Source of the DNA: UBA1181 sp963631545
Lineage (GTDB): Bacteria > Bacteroidota > Bacteroidia > Bacteroidales > Paludibacteraceae
Assembly (NCBI GenBank): GCA_963631545.1
Contig: CAVGRN010000014.1
Coordinates: forward strand, 1-53,918
Direction of reading: 5' to 3'
Length of the DNA: 53,918 nucleotides
Part shown: one piece after another, positions 34,138 through 42,807 of the stretch
How the letters are laid out: each line of letters starts with the position of its first letter
Numbering within the stretch: position 1 is the first letter of the stretch
Made by a program: the position numbers and the translations under genes
Notes under the pieces: generated by a model
Told to the model about the DNA's origin: nothing
The model's input: only the letters and a program-made list of their open reading frames with translations
Databases searched by the model: none

Positions 34138-34911
34138 ATGGAAGAAAGCAAGAAGAAAGTCTACTTCGCGTCGGACGCCCACTTGGGGCTGCAACTCCAC
34201 GGCCCGTCGGTAGACCGCGAGCGGAAGCTCGTGCGCTGGATGGACAGCATCAAACCCACAGCCAAGGCACTCTACTTGGTGGGCGATATGTTCGACTACT
34301 GGTTTGAGTACCGCGACGTCGTGCCAAAAGGCTACACCCGCTTCATCGGCAAAATGGCAGAGTTTGTGGACAGCGGCATCCCCATCTACCTTTTCGTGGG
34401 GAACCACGACATCTGGATGTTCGACTATTTTCAGAAAGAGGTGGGGGCGACCGTCATCGACGGCAGTTACGAGGTGGAGATAGACGGCAAGAAATTCTAC
34501 ATCGCCCACGGCGACGGATTGGGCGACCCAAGCAAGAGTTTCAGGCTATTGCGCACATTCTTCCGCAACAAATTCTGCCAACGCCTCTACAAAATGATAC
34601 ACCCACGCCTCACCGTGCCGTTCGGCTACGCATGGTCGCACCACAACCGCAAGAAAAAATTGGGCAGCAAGGCGGAGAATTATTTAGGAGAAGAGCGGGA
34701 GTTCCTCGTGCAGTTCGCAAAAAAATACGCGGCGGAGCATACCGTCGACTTCTTCGTCTTCGGACACCGCCACATCGAGTTAGACCTTATGATAACCCGC
34801 AGCAGCCGGGTGGTCATCTTAGGAGATTGGGTCACCCACTTCAGTTACGGTGTGTGGGACGGAGAGGACTTTTCACTACAAAACTTTGAAACAGACGAAA
34901 TAGAAGATTAA
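34138..34911 (+). CDS. lpxH: UDP-2,3-diacylglucosamine diphosphatase
   Basis: A 257-residue calcineurin-like phosphoesterase from the ATG at 34138; the 21 codons upstream in the same frame overlap the previous gene and are not used. Metal ligands lie in VYFASDAHLG, LVGDMFDYWFEY, LFVGNHDIWM, YIAHGDGLGD and FVFGHRHIELD, in the order expected of LpxH. It hydrolyses UDP-diacylglucosamine to lipid X in lipid A synthesis. The KSFRLLRTFFRNKFCQ helix resembles the membrane-facing insertion of LpxH. Confidence 0.93.
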   Translation: MEESKKKVYFASDAHLGLQLHGPSVDRERKLVRWMDSIKPTAKALYLVGDMFDYWFEYRDVVPKGYTRFIGKMAEFVDSGIPIYLFVGNHDIWMFDYFQKEVGATVIDGSYEVEIDGKKFYIAHGDGLGDPSKSFRLLRTFFRNKFCQRLYKMIHPRLTVPFGYAWSHHNRKKKLGSKAENYLGEEREFLVQFAKKYAAEHTVDFFVFGHRHIELDLMITRSSRVVILGDWVTHFSYGVWDGEDFSLQNFETDEIED

Positions 34912-34929
34912 CCCCAAAAACAATTCATT

Positions 34930-35607
34930 ATGAACCAGGTAACGGAAAACCCTGTCAAAAACCGACAATTGCCAGTCCTATTAGTAATAGTGGCAATCCT
35001 CATCACTTGCTATCTGACAGCCAATGTGATGGCAGTGAAACTCATCAACGTGTGCGGAGTTACGATATTCGACGCCGGCACCATCATCTTCCCCATCACC
35101 TATATGTTAGGCGACGTGCTGACGGAGATCTGGGGATTCAGAACCGCCCGCCAGGTCATTTGGCTCACCTTCATCTGCGAGGTGATTTTCACGATCTTCG
35201 CCTGGATTGGCGTCTACCTACCCTTCCCCGAAGGCACGGAAGAAACAGCCAACGCATACGCCAACGTGTTCGGCATCGTGCCTCGCATCACCATCGCCTC
35301 GCTCCTCGCCTTCCTTTGCGGAGAGCTCACCAACTCGTGGACAATGGTCAAAATCAAAGCGTTGACCCACGGGCGGAGGCTCTGGGTGCGCACCATCGGC
35401 TCGTCAGTCTTCGGCTATATCATAGACACCACCCTCTTCGTTGTGGTGGCATTCGCCGGGGCAGTGCCGACGAAAGACTTAGTTTCTATGATTGTCATCC
35501 AAATCATCGTGAAGCTCCTCTTGGAAGCCATATTCGCCACTCCATTCGCCTATATGCTCATCCACAAATTGGACAAATACAAACTTGAACATCAGAAGTT
35601 TCAATAA
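34930..35607 (+). CDS. yhhQ: Queuosine precursor transporter, YhhQ family
   Basis: A 225-residue membrane protein with about six helices. Family signs are TANVMAVKLINV, the DAGTIIFPITYMLGDVLTEI stretch with its conserved acidic residues, and GSSVFGYIIDTTLFVVVAF with ID-T. YhhQ/VUT-1 proteins bring preQ0 or preQ1 into the cell for making queuosine in tRNA. No preQ1 riboswitch is seen before it, as it lies 18 bp after lpxH. A strong terminator (35632-35676) ends the operon. Confidence 0.9.
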   Translation: MNQVTENPVKNRQLPVLLVIVAILITCYLTANVMAVKLINVCGVTIFDAGTIIFPITYMLGDVLTEIWGFRTARQVIWLTFICEVIFTIFAWIGVYLPFPEGTEETANAYANVFGIVPRITIASLLAFLCGELTNSWTMVKIKALTHGRRLWVRTIGSSVFGYIIDTTLFVVVAFAGAVPTKDLVSMIVIQIIVKLLLEAIFATPFAYMLIHKLDKYKLEHQKFQ

Positions 35608-35622
35608 ATCATATTTTTAACT

Positions 35623-35630
35623 TATATTTG
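35623..35630 (+). promoter_or_regulatory. -7 box overlapping the yhhQ terminator
   Basis: TATATTTG lies 2 nt before the terminator stem. TTTC at 35599-35602 is a weak -33 at about 20 nt. A transcript starting near 35637 would begin inside the stem and then run to the metalloprotease gene at 35735. Confidence 0.45.
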
Positions 35631-35631
35631 C

Positions 35632-35676
35632 CTATCGGTTGGAGAAAGAACTAACAGTCCGACCGATAGTTTTTTT
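35632..35676 (+). terminator. Terminator of the ribD-yhhQ operon
   Basis: CTATCGGTTGGA (35632-35643) pairs over 12 bp (one T-G wobble) with TCCGACCGATAG (35658-35669), 14-nt loop, then seven T (35670-35676). It is 24 nt after the yhhQ stop. Confidence 0.9.
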
Positions 35677-35734
35677 CACTCGTAAGCCAATAGTTTTAAA
35701 CACACGCAATTATTAAAACCATAAATCATATATC

Positions 35735-38578
35735 ATGAAACATTTATTCACAACTTTAAGCATTCTCCTTTGTTGTGTTTTCGGTGCGTTTGCCGACTAC
35801 ACAGACGTGCCGTACAGCCTCAACAGCGACGGCACATTCACCGGCGAAAGCAACTACGTCTTCAGCACCAAAACAGGCTACTACCAAGAGTGGGATCACT
35901 ACGTCATCTTCTGGAGTACTGGCTACGGGAAACAATCGGGCAACCCCACCTCCATCGGCAGCGGTGATTATTACTTAGACCTCGCCGCTATGAAGACATA
36001 CGCCGAGAAATGCTACGACGCATACACCCAATTGGGCTTCCTCGACCCCACCAGCAGCGCAGGCGGCGGGCATAAAATCATCATCCTCGCCTACTACTCG
36101 ACAGACTGGTTCGCCACAGGCTCCGGCTACGGGCAGTATGGCACGCTCAACATCTGCCACGCCTCAGCCAACCCATCCGCAGACAATTCCTACTACACCT
36201 ACTGCCACGAGATCGCCCACGCCTACCAATACCTCGGCAATATGAAGAACGGCGGAAACGCCGGCTTTCAATACGGCAATTACTACGGCTACGTCTCCTA
36301 CTACGAGAACTGCGGAAACTGGCAGGCAGCGCAAGTCTACAAAAACTGCTACTTCCCACAGATGAGTCCCGTGTTCATCAAGACCACCAACCTCGCCTTC
36401 CTCAACCAATGGCACTGCTACCAGTCATACCTGATGAACGACTATTTCACGGAGAAACGCAACATCACCGCCATCGGCGACATTTGGACTATCAACACCA
36501 ACACAAAATATGCCGACGCCCCCGAGAAATACATGACCAAATATAAAGTATCGGCAGAAGACCTCTACAAGGAGTTTTTCTTTGCCGCTATGCGTATGGT
36601 AACCTGGGATTTGAAACGCTGGGACGCTTACCTAAGTGCCGAAGGCAAAAGCCGAGACACTTACATGGACCACACGCCAGGCACCAAAGCCGGCTACAAC
36701 GCCACCACAACGCCAAACACCTACAACGACAACTGCTGGAGGCACCAATCCACCTACCAATACGTAACAACGGACGCCAACAAAGCCATCCACCAAGTAG
36801 CCTACTCGAGCGCACCTCAAAGCACCGGCTTCAACATCATCAAACTGAATGTTCCGACAGGCTCCAACAGAACCATCACAACAACATTCACCGCACTGCC
36901 TACGGGAAGCGCATTGGCAAACGGCGATAACAAAGAGTACTGGTGCGGCTCAATGTGGGCGACCAACTCCTCACTTTCCAACTACAACACCGGACAAACA
37001 AGCGAGTGCAACAGCAATTACAACACCTACAAAAACTGGCGAGGCTTCCGCTTGGGGTATGTAACCTACAACAAAAGCACTGGCGAACGCAAATACAACT
37101 TCGTGGACAAAGTATTCTGCACCGGCACTGACGAAAGTTCCGTCAGCCTGCAATTCACTGTGCCAGAAAACATTGACGAGCTTTGCTTAGTGGTCAGCCC
37201 CGCCCTCTCGCAATACCTGCGTATGGGTTCGCAAGACCCTTACAACATCTCGTCGGACGCCGGCTACCTCGCCGCTCAAAAAGAACGCGACCAGTGGCCA
37301 TACAGAGTCCAGTTCTACAACACCAACATCTACGGACTCAGCAACCCATCGACCTCCTTCTCCGGTAATGCGGAAGTGGGAAAAACCTACTCCACCGACG
37401 GGCTGCCTGATATGGGAACCGGCGTGGCAGAAGACGAAGGCTCTGCAATAAGCGAAACATCCTACACGATGACGAAAAATGTTACAATTGACTTCACCGA
37501 CGGGACTTCCGAAACGACCGCAACCATCACTGTAGCAGAACTCGCGGCAGCTGCCAACCAACTGCAAGTGAACGCTGCCAACTTCGCCCAAGCAGCCTAC
37601 TCGCTGACGGACTACACTGAAAACCAACCGGCCAACTCGCTGATGTTTATGCCAGCAACCCCTGATGGCAAAACCGTAGCCTCGGCAAGCAACTGCACAT
37701 CAAGCGATTACCAATACGGACACTGGTTTGCCACCGACGGCACGCTTGCCCAAGCCGGCAGCAGCAATGCCGCCATCTCGTCTAATCTGAATCCAAAGGA
37801 GCTATCCTTTAAAATCGCCATGCCGACACCTAAACAAGGCAACTACACCGTGGCACAAGCCCTGCGCTACTACGATGGCGAAAAGACCTACGCAACCCTC
37901 ATCGTGAAATTCAACATCACCGTGAAAAAGACCGTTGAACACACGGCGCAAAGCGTTGAGATAAACAAAAGCACCTCGTTCAACCTCAGCGAAACAGATT
38001 ACTCGGGTTCTTTCGTCAAACTCAGCGACGAGGATTTGGAGAAGATAGCCGGCTGCTTCGGAATGAGCGCAAGCGACATCAAAGATCCTTCCAATTGGGA
38101 GTCTTGGAGTCAAAACGGCCCTTCCGAAGGGAAAATCACCCTCTACGGTGTACAAGCCGACGGCAAAACACTGAAAGACACCGCCTCGACCGCCGAAGGC
38201 TACGGATTCTGGTTCAACAACCAAAACAACGTCTGCGCTTGGGGAACGGAGCATAACAGCACCGTCTTCGCCGAATATGCCGTTGATACCACGACATTCA
38301 ATATCGGACAATACCCAGCCGCATTGACCAATGACAGCAAGCCAAACATCACCGTCGCCATCGTCAACACCGAAAGTGGCAACAAGTACATCGCCTACAT
38401 ACACATCGCCATCACGCCAAACTCCTCCACGGGAATCAACGAGGCAGAGGGCGACGCCGTCCAAATTTCTGGCATCTACACGATAGACGGGCGAAAAGTT
38501 GAAGCGTTGCAACGCGGCATAAACATTTTGAAAATGTCCGATGGAACCGTACAAAAATTTCTCATCATAGAAAAATAA
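35735..38578 (+). CDS. Secreted DUF6055-type putative metalloprotease with DUF4859-like domains and a C-terminal tail
   Basis: A 947-residue protein with a signal peptide (1-20). Residues about 25-330 resemble the DUF6055 family. They hold an HEIAH zinc motif (158-162) and, 28 residues on, Glu191 in YYENCGNW, which is the spacing of a gluzincin-like protease. The middle (about 340-560) is beta-rich with no domain I can name. Two DUF4859-like Ig domains follow (about 565-735 and 735-890). The C-terminus GIYTIDGRKVEALQRGINIL ending in a basic LIIEK resembles a type IX sorting tail. It is probably a secreted protease acting on host or plant glycoproteins, but only the zinc motif supports this. 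It lies alone, with a terminator at 38589-38626. Confidence 0.75.
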   Translation: MKHLFTTLSILLCCVFGAFADYTDVPYSLNSDGTFTGESNYVFSTKTGYYQEWDHYVIFWSTGYGKQSGNPTSIGSGDYYLDLAAMKTYAEKCYDAYTQLGFLDPTSSAGGGHKIIILAYYSTDWFATGSGYGQYGTLNICHASANPSADNSYYTYCHEIAHAYQYLGNMKNGGNAGFQYGNYYGYVSYYENCGNWQAAQVYKNCYFPQMSPVFIKTTNLAFLNQWHCYQSYLMNDYFTEKRNITAIGDIWTINTNTKYADAPEKYMTKYKVSAEDLYKEFFFAAMRMVTWDLKRWDAYLSAEGKSRDTYMDHTPGTKAGYNATTTPNTYNDNCWRHQSTYQYVTTDANKAIHQVAYSSAPQSTGFNIIKLNVPTGSNRTITTTFTALPTGSALANGDNKEYWCGSMWATNSSLSNYNTGQTSECNSNYNTYKNWRGFRLGYVTYNKSTGERKYNFVDKVFCTGTDESSVSLQFTVPENIDELCLVVSPALSQYLRMGSQDPYNISSDAGYLAAQKERDQWPYRVQFYNTNIYGLSNPSTSFSGNAEVGKTYSTDGLPDMGTGVAEDEGSAISETSYTMTKNVTIDFTDGTSETTATITVAELAAAANQLQVNAANFAQAAYSLTDYTENQPANSLMFMPATPDGKTVASASNCTSSDYQYGHWFATDGTLAQAGSSNAAISSNLNPKELSFKIAMPTPKQGNYTVAQALRYYDGEKTYATLIVKFNITVKKTVEHTAQSVEINKSTSFNLSETDYSGSFVKLSDEDLEKIAGCFGMSASDIKDPSNWESWSQNGPSEGKITLYGVQADGKTLKDTASTAEGYGFWFNNQNNVCAWGTEHNSTVFAEYAVDTTTFNIGQYPAALTNDSKPNITVAIVNTESGNKYIAYIHIAITPNSSTGINEAEGDAVQISGIYTIDGRKVEALQRGINILKMSDGTVQKFLIIEK

Positions 38579-38588
38579 AAACAATCTG

Positions 38589-38626
38589 GGAGGGCGGTAC
38601 GCCATCAGTACCGCTCTCCTTTTTTT
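38589..38626 (+). terminator. Terminator after the DUF6055-type gene
   Basis: A 12-bp stem GGAGGGCGGTAC (38589-38600) / GTACCGCTCTCC (38608-38619), one G-T wobble, loop GCCATCA, followed by seven T (38620-38626). It is 10 bp after the stop codon. Confidence 0.92.
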
Positions 38627-38642
38627 CACTTAAAATATTTTT

Positions 38643-39884
38643 ATGAAAAAAACTTTACTCTCACTCTCACTCACCTTGGCAGCAACAATGTCGTTCGCCA
38701 CAAGTGAAACAAAGACGCTGACAGTCGACGGAAAAGAACGCAGCTTCATCGTCTACAAGCCGACCATTGCGCAGAACGAGGCTTTGCCCGTGCTGATGTT
38801 GCTGCACCCTTACAGTATGACCAGCCAGCAATTCGCCGAGTATGCCAATGCGCAGACTATCAGCGACAAAAACAACGCCCTCATCGTCTTTCCGCAAGCC
38901 TTGGACGAACAAGACACAGAGGCAAAGACGGCACTCAGCCTCTTAGGCAATTTCAAAGAAAATTTAGACCCCGCACTTAAAGATTACGATCTGTCCGAAA
39001 AGAACGTATGGGGCGCAGGCGTTCGCATTGAAACAGATTTCATACCATCAAGCTATACGAGCATCGCCCAAATGCTTCTTCCCAATATCATTTCAGCAGG
39101 CTACGTGGAGTTGAACAAAAGCGTGGACGATGTGAAGTTCCTCAACGAGCTTTTCGCTTATCTGAAAACGGACTTTAACGCCAACGACACGCTCTACATT
39201 GCAGGAGCCGACCTTGGTGGCGCATTGGCCTACAAATATGCATACAGCGAGGGCTGCCAGGCGAAGAAAATCGCCACGGGCAACGCATTTGTCGCCGCCG
39301 GAGTCGACACAACCGGCGTGGCTATCAATGTTTCTATGTGTATCATCAATAGCTTAGGCGACTCCATCGTGAAATACAACGGAGGTTACTTCAACGGCCC
39401 TATACAGCCAGTTGTAGAGTCTATCGCAGCCCGCAACGGTTGTGCAGAAGGTGTAACCCAAGAGCTGCCCGATGTGGCAGACGACAACAACACCGTCAGC
39501 CTCACCACCTACGCAAGCACCGAAGGCAAAACCGTCTACTTCTACCTTTCAGACAATATCCAACACAACACCTTTCTGCAGAAAGGCACAAACGACATCG
39601 ATTTCATCGAGGTTTTGGAGAAATTCTTCTTTCCCGAAATTCTCCAATCCATAGCAGAAAACTCCGCAGCAAACGCATGGCTCTACCCTAACCCGGCAAG
39701 CGAAACACTGCGCTGCGCAGAAAACGGTGCATACCGCATCAGCGACCTCAGCGGACGCACGCTGCTCGCCGGCGAAACCACTATTAACGCAGACATACAA
39801 ATCAGCACGCTCGACAACGGCTACTATCTGTTCCAAATTCAAACCGAAGACGGAACAAGGCGTTGTCAATTTATAAAGAAATGA
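38643..39884 (+). CDS. Secreted PHB-depolymerase/esterase-like alpha/beta hydrolase lacking the Ser nucleophile, with sorting tail
   Basis: A 413-residue protein with a signal peptide (1-19, cut after SFA). Residues about 22-330 have the shape of LpqC/PHB-depolymerase-type esterases: RSFIVYKP, LPVLMLLHPYS, and the elbow after strand 5 as LYIAGADLGGALAYKYA. There the usual Ser of GxSxG is Asp190 (codon GAC at 39210-39212). A His in DNIQHNTF fits the catalytic His. The end (about 345-413) is a type A sorting domain, YPNPASETLRC to DGTRRCQFIKK. It is probably exported by the type IX system and may bind rather than cut its ligand. It lies 16 bp after a terminator and has no clear promoter. Confidence 0.8.
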   Translation: MKKTLLSLSLTLAATMSFATSETKTLTVDGKERSFIVYKPTIAQNEALPVLMLLHPYSMTSQQFAEYANAQTISDKNNALIVFPQALDEQDTEAKTALSLLGNFKENLDPALKDYDLSEKNVWGAGVRIETDFIPSSYTSIAQMLLPNIISAGYVELNKSVDDVKFLNELFAYLKTDFNANDTLYIAGADLGGALAYKYAYSEGCQAKKIATGNAFVAAGVDTTGVAINVSMCIINSLGDSIVKYNGGYFNGPIQPVVESIAARNGCAEGVTQELPDVADDNNTVSLTTYASTEGKTVYFYLSDNIQHNTFLQKGTNDIDFIEVLEKFFFPEILQSIAENSAANAWLYPNPASETLRCAENGAYRISDLSGRTLLAGETTINADIQISTLDNGYYLFQIQTEDGTRRCQFIKK

Positions 39885-39916
39885 TGCGAATAGCGGTCAA
39901 TCTCCGTGAAAAAAAC

Positions 39917-39924
39917 TATATTTG
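39917..39924 (+). promoter_or_regulatory. -7 box of pgk
   Basis: TATATTTG, a full match to TAnnTTTG, 52 nt before the ATG at 39977. No clear -33 TTTG. Confidence 0.6.
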
Positions 39925-39976
39925 CGGTGTCTGATAAATCAAACAAAAAGACAGATATTTAAACTAAAATAGTACT

Positions 39977-41230
39977 ATGCAACTGATTGACAATTTCAAT
40001 TTTGCCGGAAAGAAGGCAATTGTTCGCGTGGACTTCAACGTTCCATTGAACAAGGAAACAGGAGAAGTTAGTGATGACACCCGTATCCGCGGTGCGCTCC
40101 CTACTATCAAGAAGATCATCGCCGACGGTGGTGCTGCCATCTTGATGTCGCACATGGGTCGCCCAAAGCAAAACCCAGATCCTAAGTTCTCTTTGAAGCA
40201 AATCATCCCTGCAATTGAGAAATACCTCGGCAAGATCCAGTTCTGCGACGACTGTATGAAGGCAGAAGAGCAAGCTAAGAATCTTAAGGCTGGCGAAATC
40301 CTCCTTTTGGAGAACCTCCGTTTCTACGCAGAAGAGGAAGGCAAGCCACGCATGGAGAAGGAAGACCCTAAATACGACGAGGCTAAGAAAGCACTCAAAA
40401 GCGCACAGAAAGACTTCGCTAAGAAGCTTGCTTCATACGCTGACGTATATGTAAACGACGCATTCGGAACTGCTCACCGCAAGCACGGTTCAACAGCCGT
40501 TATCGCCGACTACTTTGACGAGCCAAACAAGATGTTCGGTTTCTTGATCAACAGCGAGTTGAAGGCTATGGACAAAGTGTTGAACGAGGCACAGAAGCCA
40601 TTCACCGCAATTATGGGTGGTGCTAAGGTATCAGACAAGATCATGATTATCGAGAACTTGCTCGACCGTGTTGACAACCTCATCATCGGTGGTGGTATGA
40701 CCTACACCTTCATCAAGGCTTTGGGTGGCAAGATCGGTAACTCACTTTGCGAGGAAGACAAGTTGGATGTTGCTTTGGAAGTATTGAACAAGGCTAAGGC
40801 TAAGGGCGTTAAGGTATTCTTGCCAGTTGACGCTGTTAACGCAGACAAGTTCGATGCTAACGCCAACACTAACGTATCTAAGACCAACGACACCCCAGAC
40901 GGCTGGATGGGATTGGATATCGCAGAGGAGTCTATCAAGGAGTTCTCTAACGTCATCTCCAACTCTAAGACAGTTCTTTGGAACGGCCCTATGGGCGTGT
41001 TCGAGATGGACAAGTTCGCTAAGGGAACATCCGCAGTGGCACAGGCCGTTGCCGATGCAACTCAAAAGAACGGAGCCTTCACTTTGATCGGTGGTGGTGA
41101 TTCAGTTGCCGCTATCAACAAGAACAAGTTGGCTGACAAGGTTAGCTACGTTTCAACAGGTGGTGGCGCAATGTTGGAGTACATGGAGGGCAAGGTTCTT
41201 CCAGGTATCGAGGCTATCCGCGGAAAATAA
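39977..41230 (+). CDS. pgk: Phosphoglycerate kinase
   Basis: A 417-residue enzyme of full length. Substrate-site motifs VRVDFNVPLN, LMSHMGRPK and AFGTAHRKHGST are in the N-lobe. The nucleotide-site motifs MGGAKVSDKI, WNGPMGVFEM and GGGDSVAAI are in the C-lobe. It makes ATP from 1,3-bisphosphoglycerate in glycolysis. The codon use differs from the neighbours, with many GGT, GCT, AAG and CGT codons where others use GGC, GCC and AAA, as expected of a highly expressed gene rather than of transfer. It has its own promoter and terminator. Confidence 0.98.
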   Translation: MQLIDNFNFAGKKAIVRVDFNVPLNKETGEVSDDTRIRGALPTIKKIIADGGAAILMSHMGRPKQNPDPKFSLKQIIPAIEKYLGKIQFCDDCMKAEEQAKNLKAGEILLLENLRFYAEEEGKPRMEKEDPKYDEAKKALKSAQKDFAKKLASYADVYVNDAFGTAHRKHGSTAVIADYFDEPNKMFGFLINSELKAMDKVLNEAQKPFTAIMGGAKVSDKIMIIENLLDRVDNLIIGGGMTYTFIKALGGKIGNSLCEEDKLDVALEVLNKAKAKGVKVFLPVDAVNADKFDANANTNVSKTNDTPDGWMGLDIAEESIKEFSNVISNSKTVLWNGPMGVFEMDKFAKGTSAVAQAVADATQKNGAFTLIGGGDSVAAINKNKLADKVSYVSTGGGAMLEYMEGKVLPGIEAIRGK

Positions 41231-41251
41231 ATTTTTTCAGGAGAATATTCT

Positions 41252-41289
41252 AAGGGAGTTCCATTTCAGTGGGACTCCCTTTTATTTTT
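41252..41289 (+). terminator. Terminator of pgk
   Basis: AAGGGAGTTCC (41252-41262) pairs over 11 bp (one T-G wobble) with GGGACTCCCTT (41271-41281), 8-nt loop, then TTATTTTTG. It is 21 nt after the stop. Confidence 0.9.
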
Positions 41290-41412
41290 GGCAGTGCCGA
41301 CAAGAGCCGCGATACATTGTTGATAAAAAAAACGACTGCAACACAACATTTCATCTGCTTAATAATATCTTTACAAAAAATTGTACGTAACGGACTACGA
41401 AAACGATAAACG

Positions 41413-42807
41413 ATGATAATTGACGATTCCATTTACCAAGACACTCCGGAAGAGCAAGAGATAATCGAAGATTTCCTCAAATACATTGAGAATGGGGAAG
41501 TTTGCTCTTTTGATGTTGACGAATACCTTTTCCTCTTCGACCATTTCATAGACATCCCTGATTTCGTGATGTGTGGGAAAGTGATTAGAAGCGCATACAT
41601 ACAATACCCTGACTCGTTGGACATTATGGACTGCGAGGCACGCCTTCTCGCCGCCCAAGGAAAATACTCAAAAGCTTTGAAAATCTGCGAGAAAATCTTA
41701 AAACAAGATGCTTTTGAACCAGACTATCGACTCACCTACGGGAAAATACTCCTCCAAACGCAGAAATACGAGGAGGCCAACGAGGTCTTTGAAGATCTCA
41801 TCGACCCTTCCGACCCCTACCTCTACGGCACACTGACGGAGATTGGCATGGCATACGAATCAATATTCGACCTCAAACAAGCCGAGAAGTTCCTACTGTT
41901 GGCAAGCAAAGAGTCCACCGAAAACGAAGAGGCATTAATTGAACTCGGCAATATCTACGCTTTGTCCGAAAAAAGTGACAAAGCCGAGGAATGTTACAAG
42001 AAAGTCTTGGACAAACACCCATACGCCAGCGACGTATGGCACCGACTCGGGGAAGTCCGATTAGCATCGTGTCAGTTCGATGGCGCGACCTACGCTTTCG
42101 ACTACGCTTACACCATCAACCCACAAGACACGGACTCATTGCTACTGAAGGGCCACAGCCTCTTCTTTAGCGGGAAATACAAAGAAGCCTCCGCCGTCTA
42201 CGAAGAATATACAGACATTATGGGCGAAGACGGAGAGTGTTGCGCATACACCGCCAAATGCCACGAAAAATTAGGCGAGACAAAGCAAGCCATTGAAGCA
42301 TACCGCCGCACAGTGGAACTCGTGCCAGACGACGACCACTCCATGCACAACTTGGCATTGCTCCTGATGGAAGAAAACCCGCAAGAGGCACTAAAATGGA
42401 TCTCAGAAGCCATCAAGTTGAGTCCGAAAAACGGCGACTACTACTTGCTGCGCAGCCGCATATATTGCGAAACGGAAAAATCCCCCGAACTTCCGCTGAA
42501 AGACGCGAAAAAAGCCTACAACCTGGGCAGGAAGGAGAGCACCGTCGCCGCAATCATCGGCAGCTGCTATTTCGAACTACAAGAGTACAAAAAAGCCATT
42601 CCATACTTGAAAATAGCGGCAGAAGACGAACTGACGAAAAATTACATCATAGACCGTTTGGCGTTGGCATATATGAACACCAACGACCTGAAAAATATGA
42701 TTGAGGCTATCAGCGAAATGGACGATGATAAACTCAAAGCCATCTCCGAGATAATACCAGAATTGAAAGATTCCAATTTTTTTAACTCAAGCAAAATAGA
42801 GGAATGA
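41413..42807 (+). CDS. Cytoplasmic tetratricopeptide-repeat protein
   Basis: A 464-residue protein without a signal peptide. At least eight TPR-like units of about 34 residues run from residue 60 to 440, for example GKYSKALKICEKILKQDAFEP, KSDKAEECYKKVLDKHPYAS and GETKQAIEAYRRTVELVPDD (each a stretch of the A-B helices). The first 55 residues are acidic. It should be a scaffold for protein contacts; the partner is unknown. The stop overlaps the next start (ATGA at 42804-42807). The 120 bp between the pgk terminator and this gene contain no clear promoter; TATCTTTA around 41368 is a weak candidate. Confidence 0.85.
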   Translation: MIIDDSIYQDTPEEQEIIEDFLKYIENGEVCSFDVDEYLFLFDHFIDIPDFVMCGKVIRSAYIQYPDSLDIMDCEARLLAAQGKYSKALKICEKILKQDAFEPDYRLTYGKILLQTQKYEEANEVFEDLIDPSDPYLYGTLTEIGMAYESIFDLKQAEKFLLLASKESTENEEALIELGNIYALSEKSDKAEECYKKVLDKHPYASDVWHRLGEVRLASCQFDGATYAFDYAYTINPQDTDSLLLKGHSLFFSGKYKEASAVYEEYTDIMGEDGECCAYTAKCHEKLGETKQAIEAYRRTVELVPDDDHSMHNLALLLMEENPQEALKWISEAIKLSPKNGDYYLLRSRIYCETEKSPELPLKDAKKAYNLGRKESTVAAIIGSCYFELQEYKKAIPYLKIAAEDELTKNYIIDRLALAYMNTNDLKNMIEAISEMDDDKLKAISEIIPELKDSNFFNSSKIEE

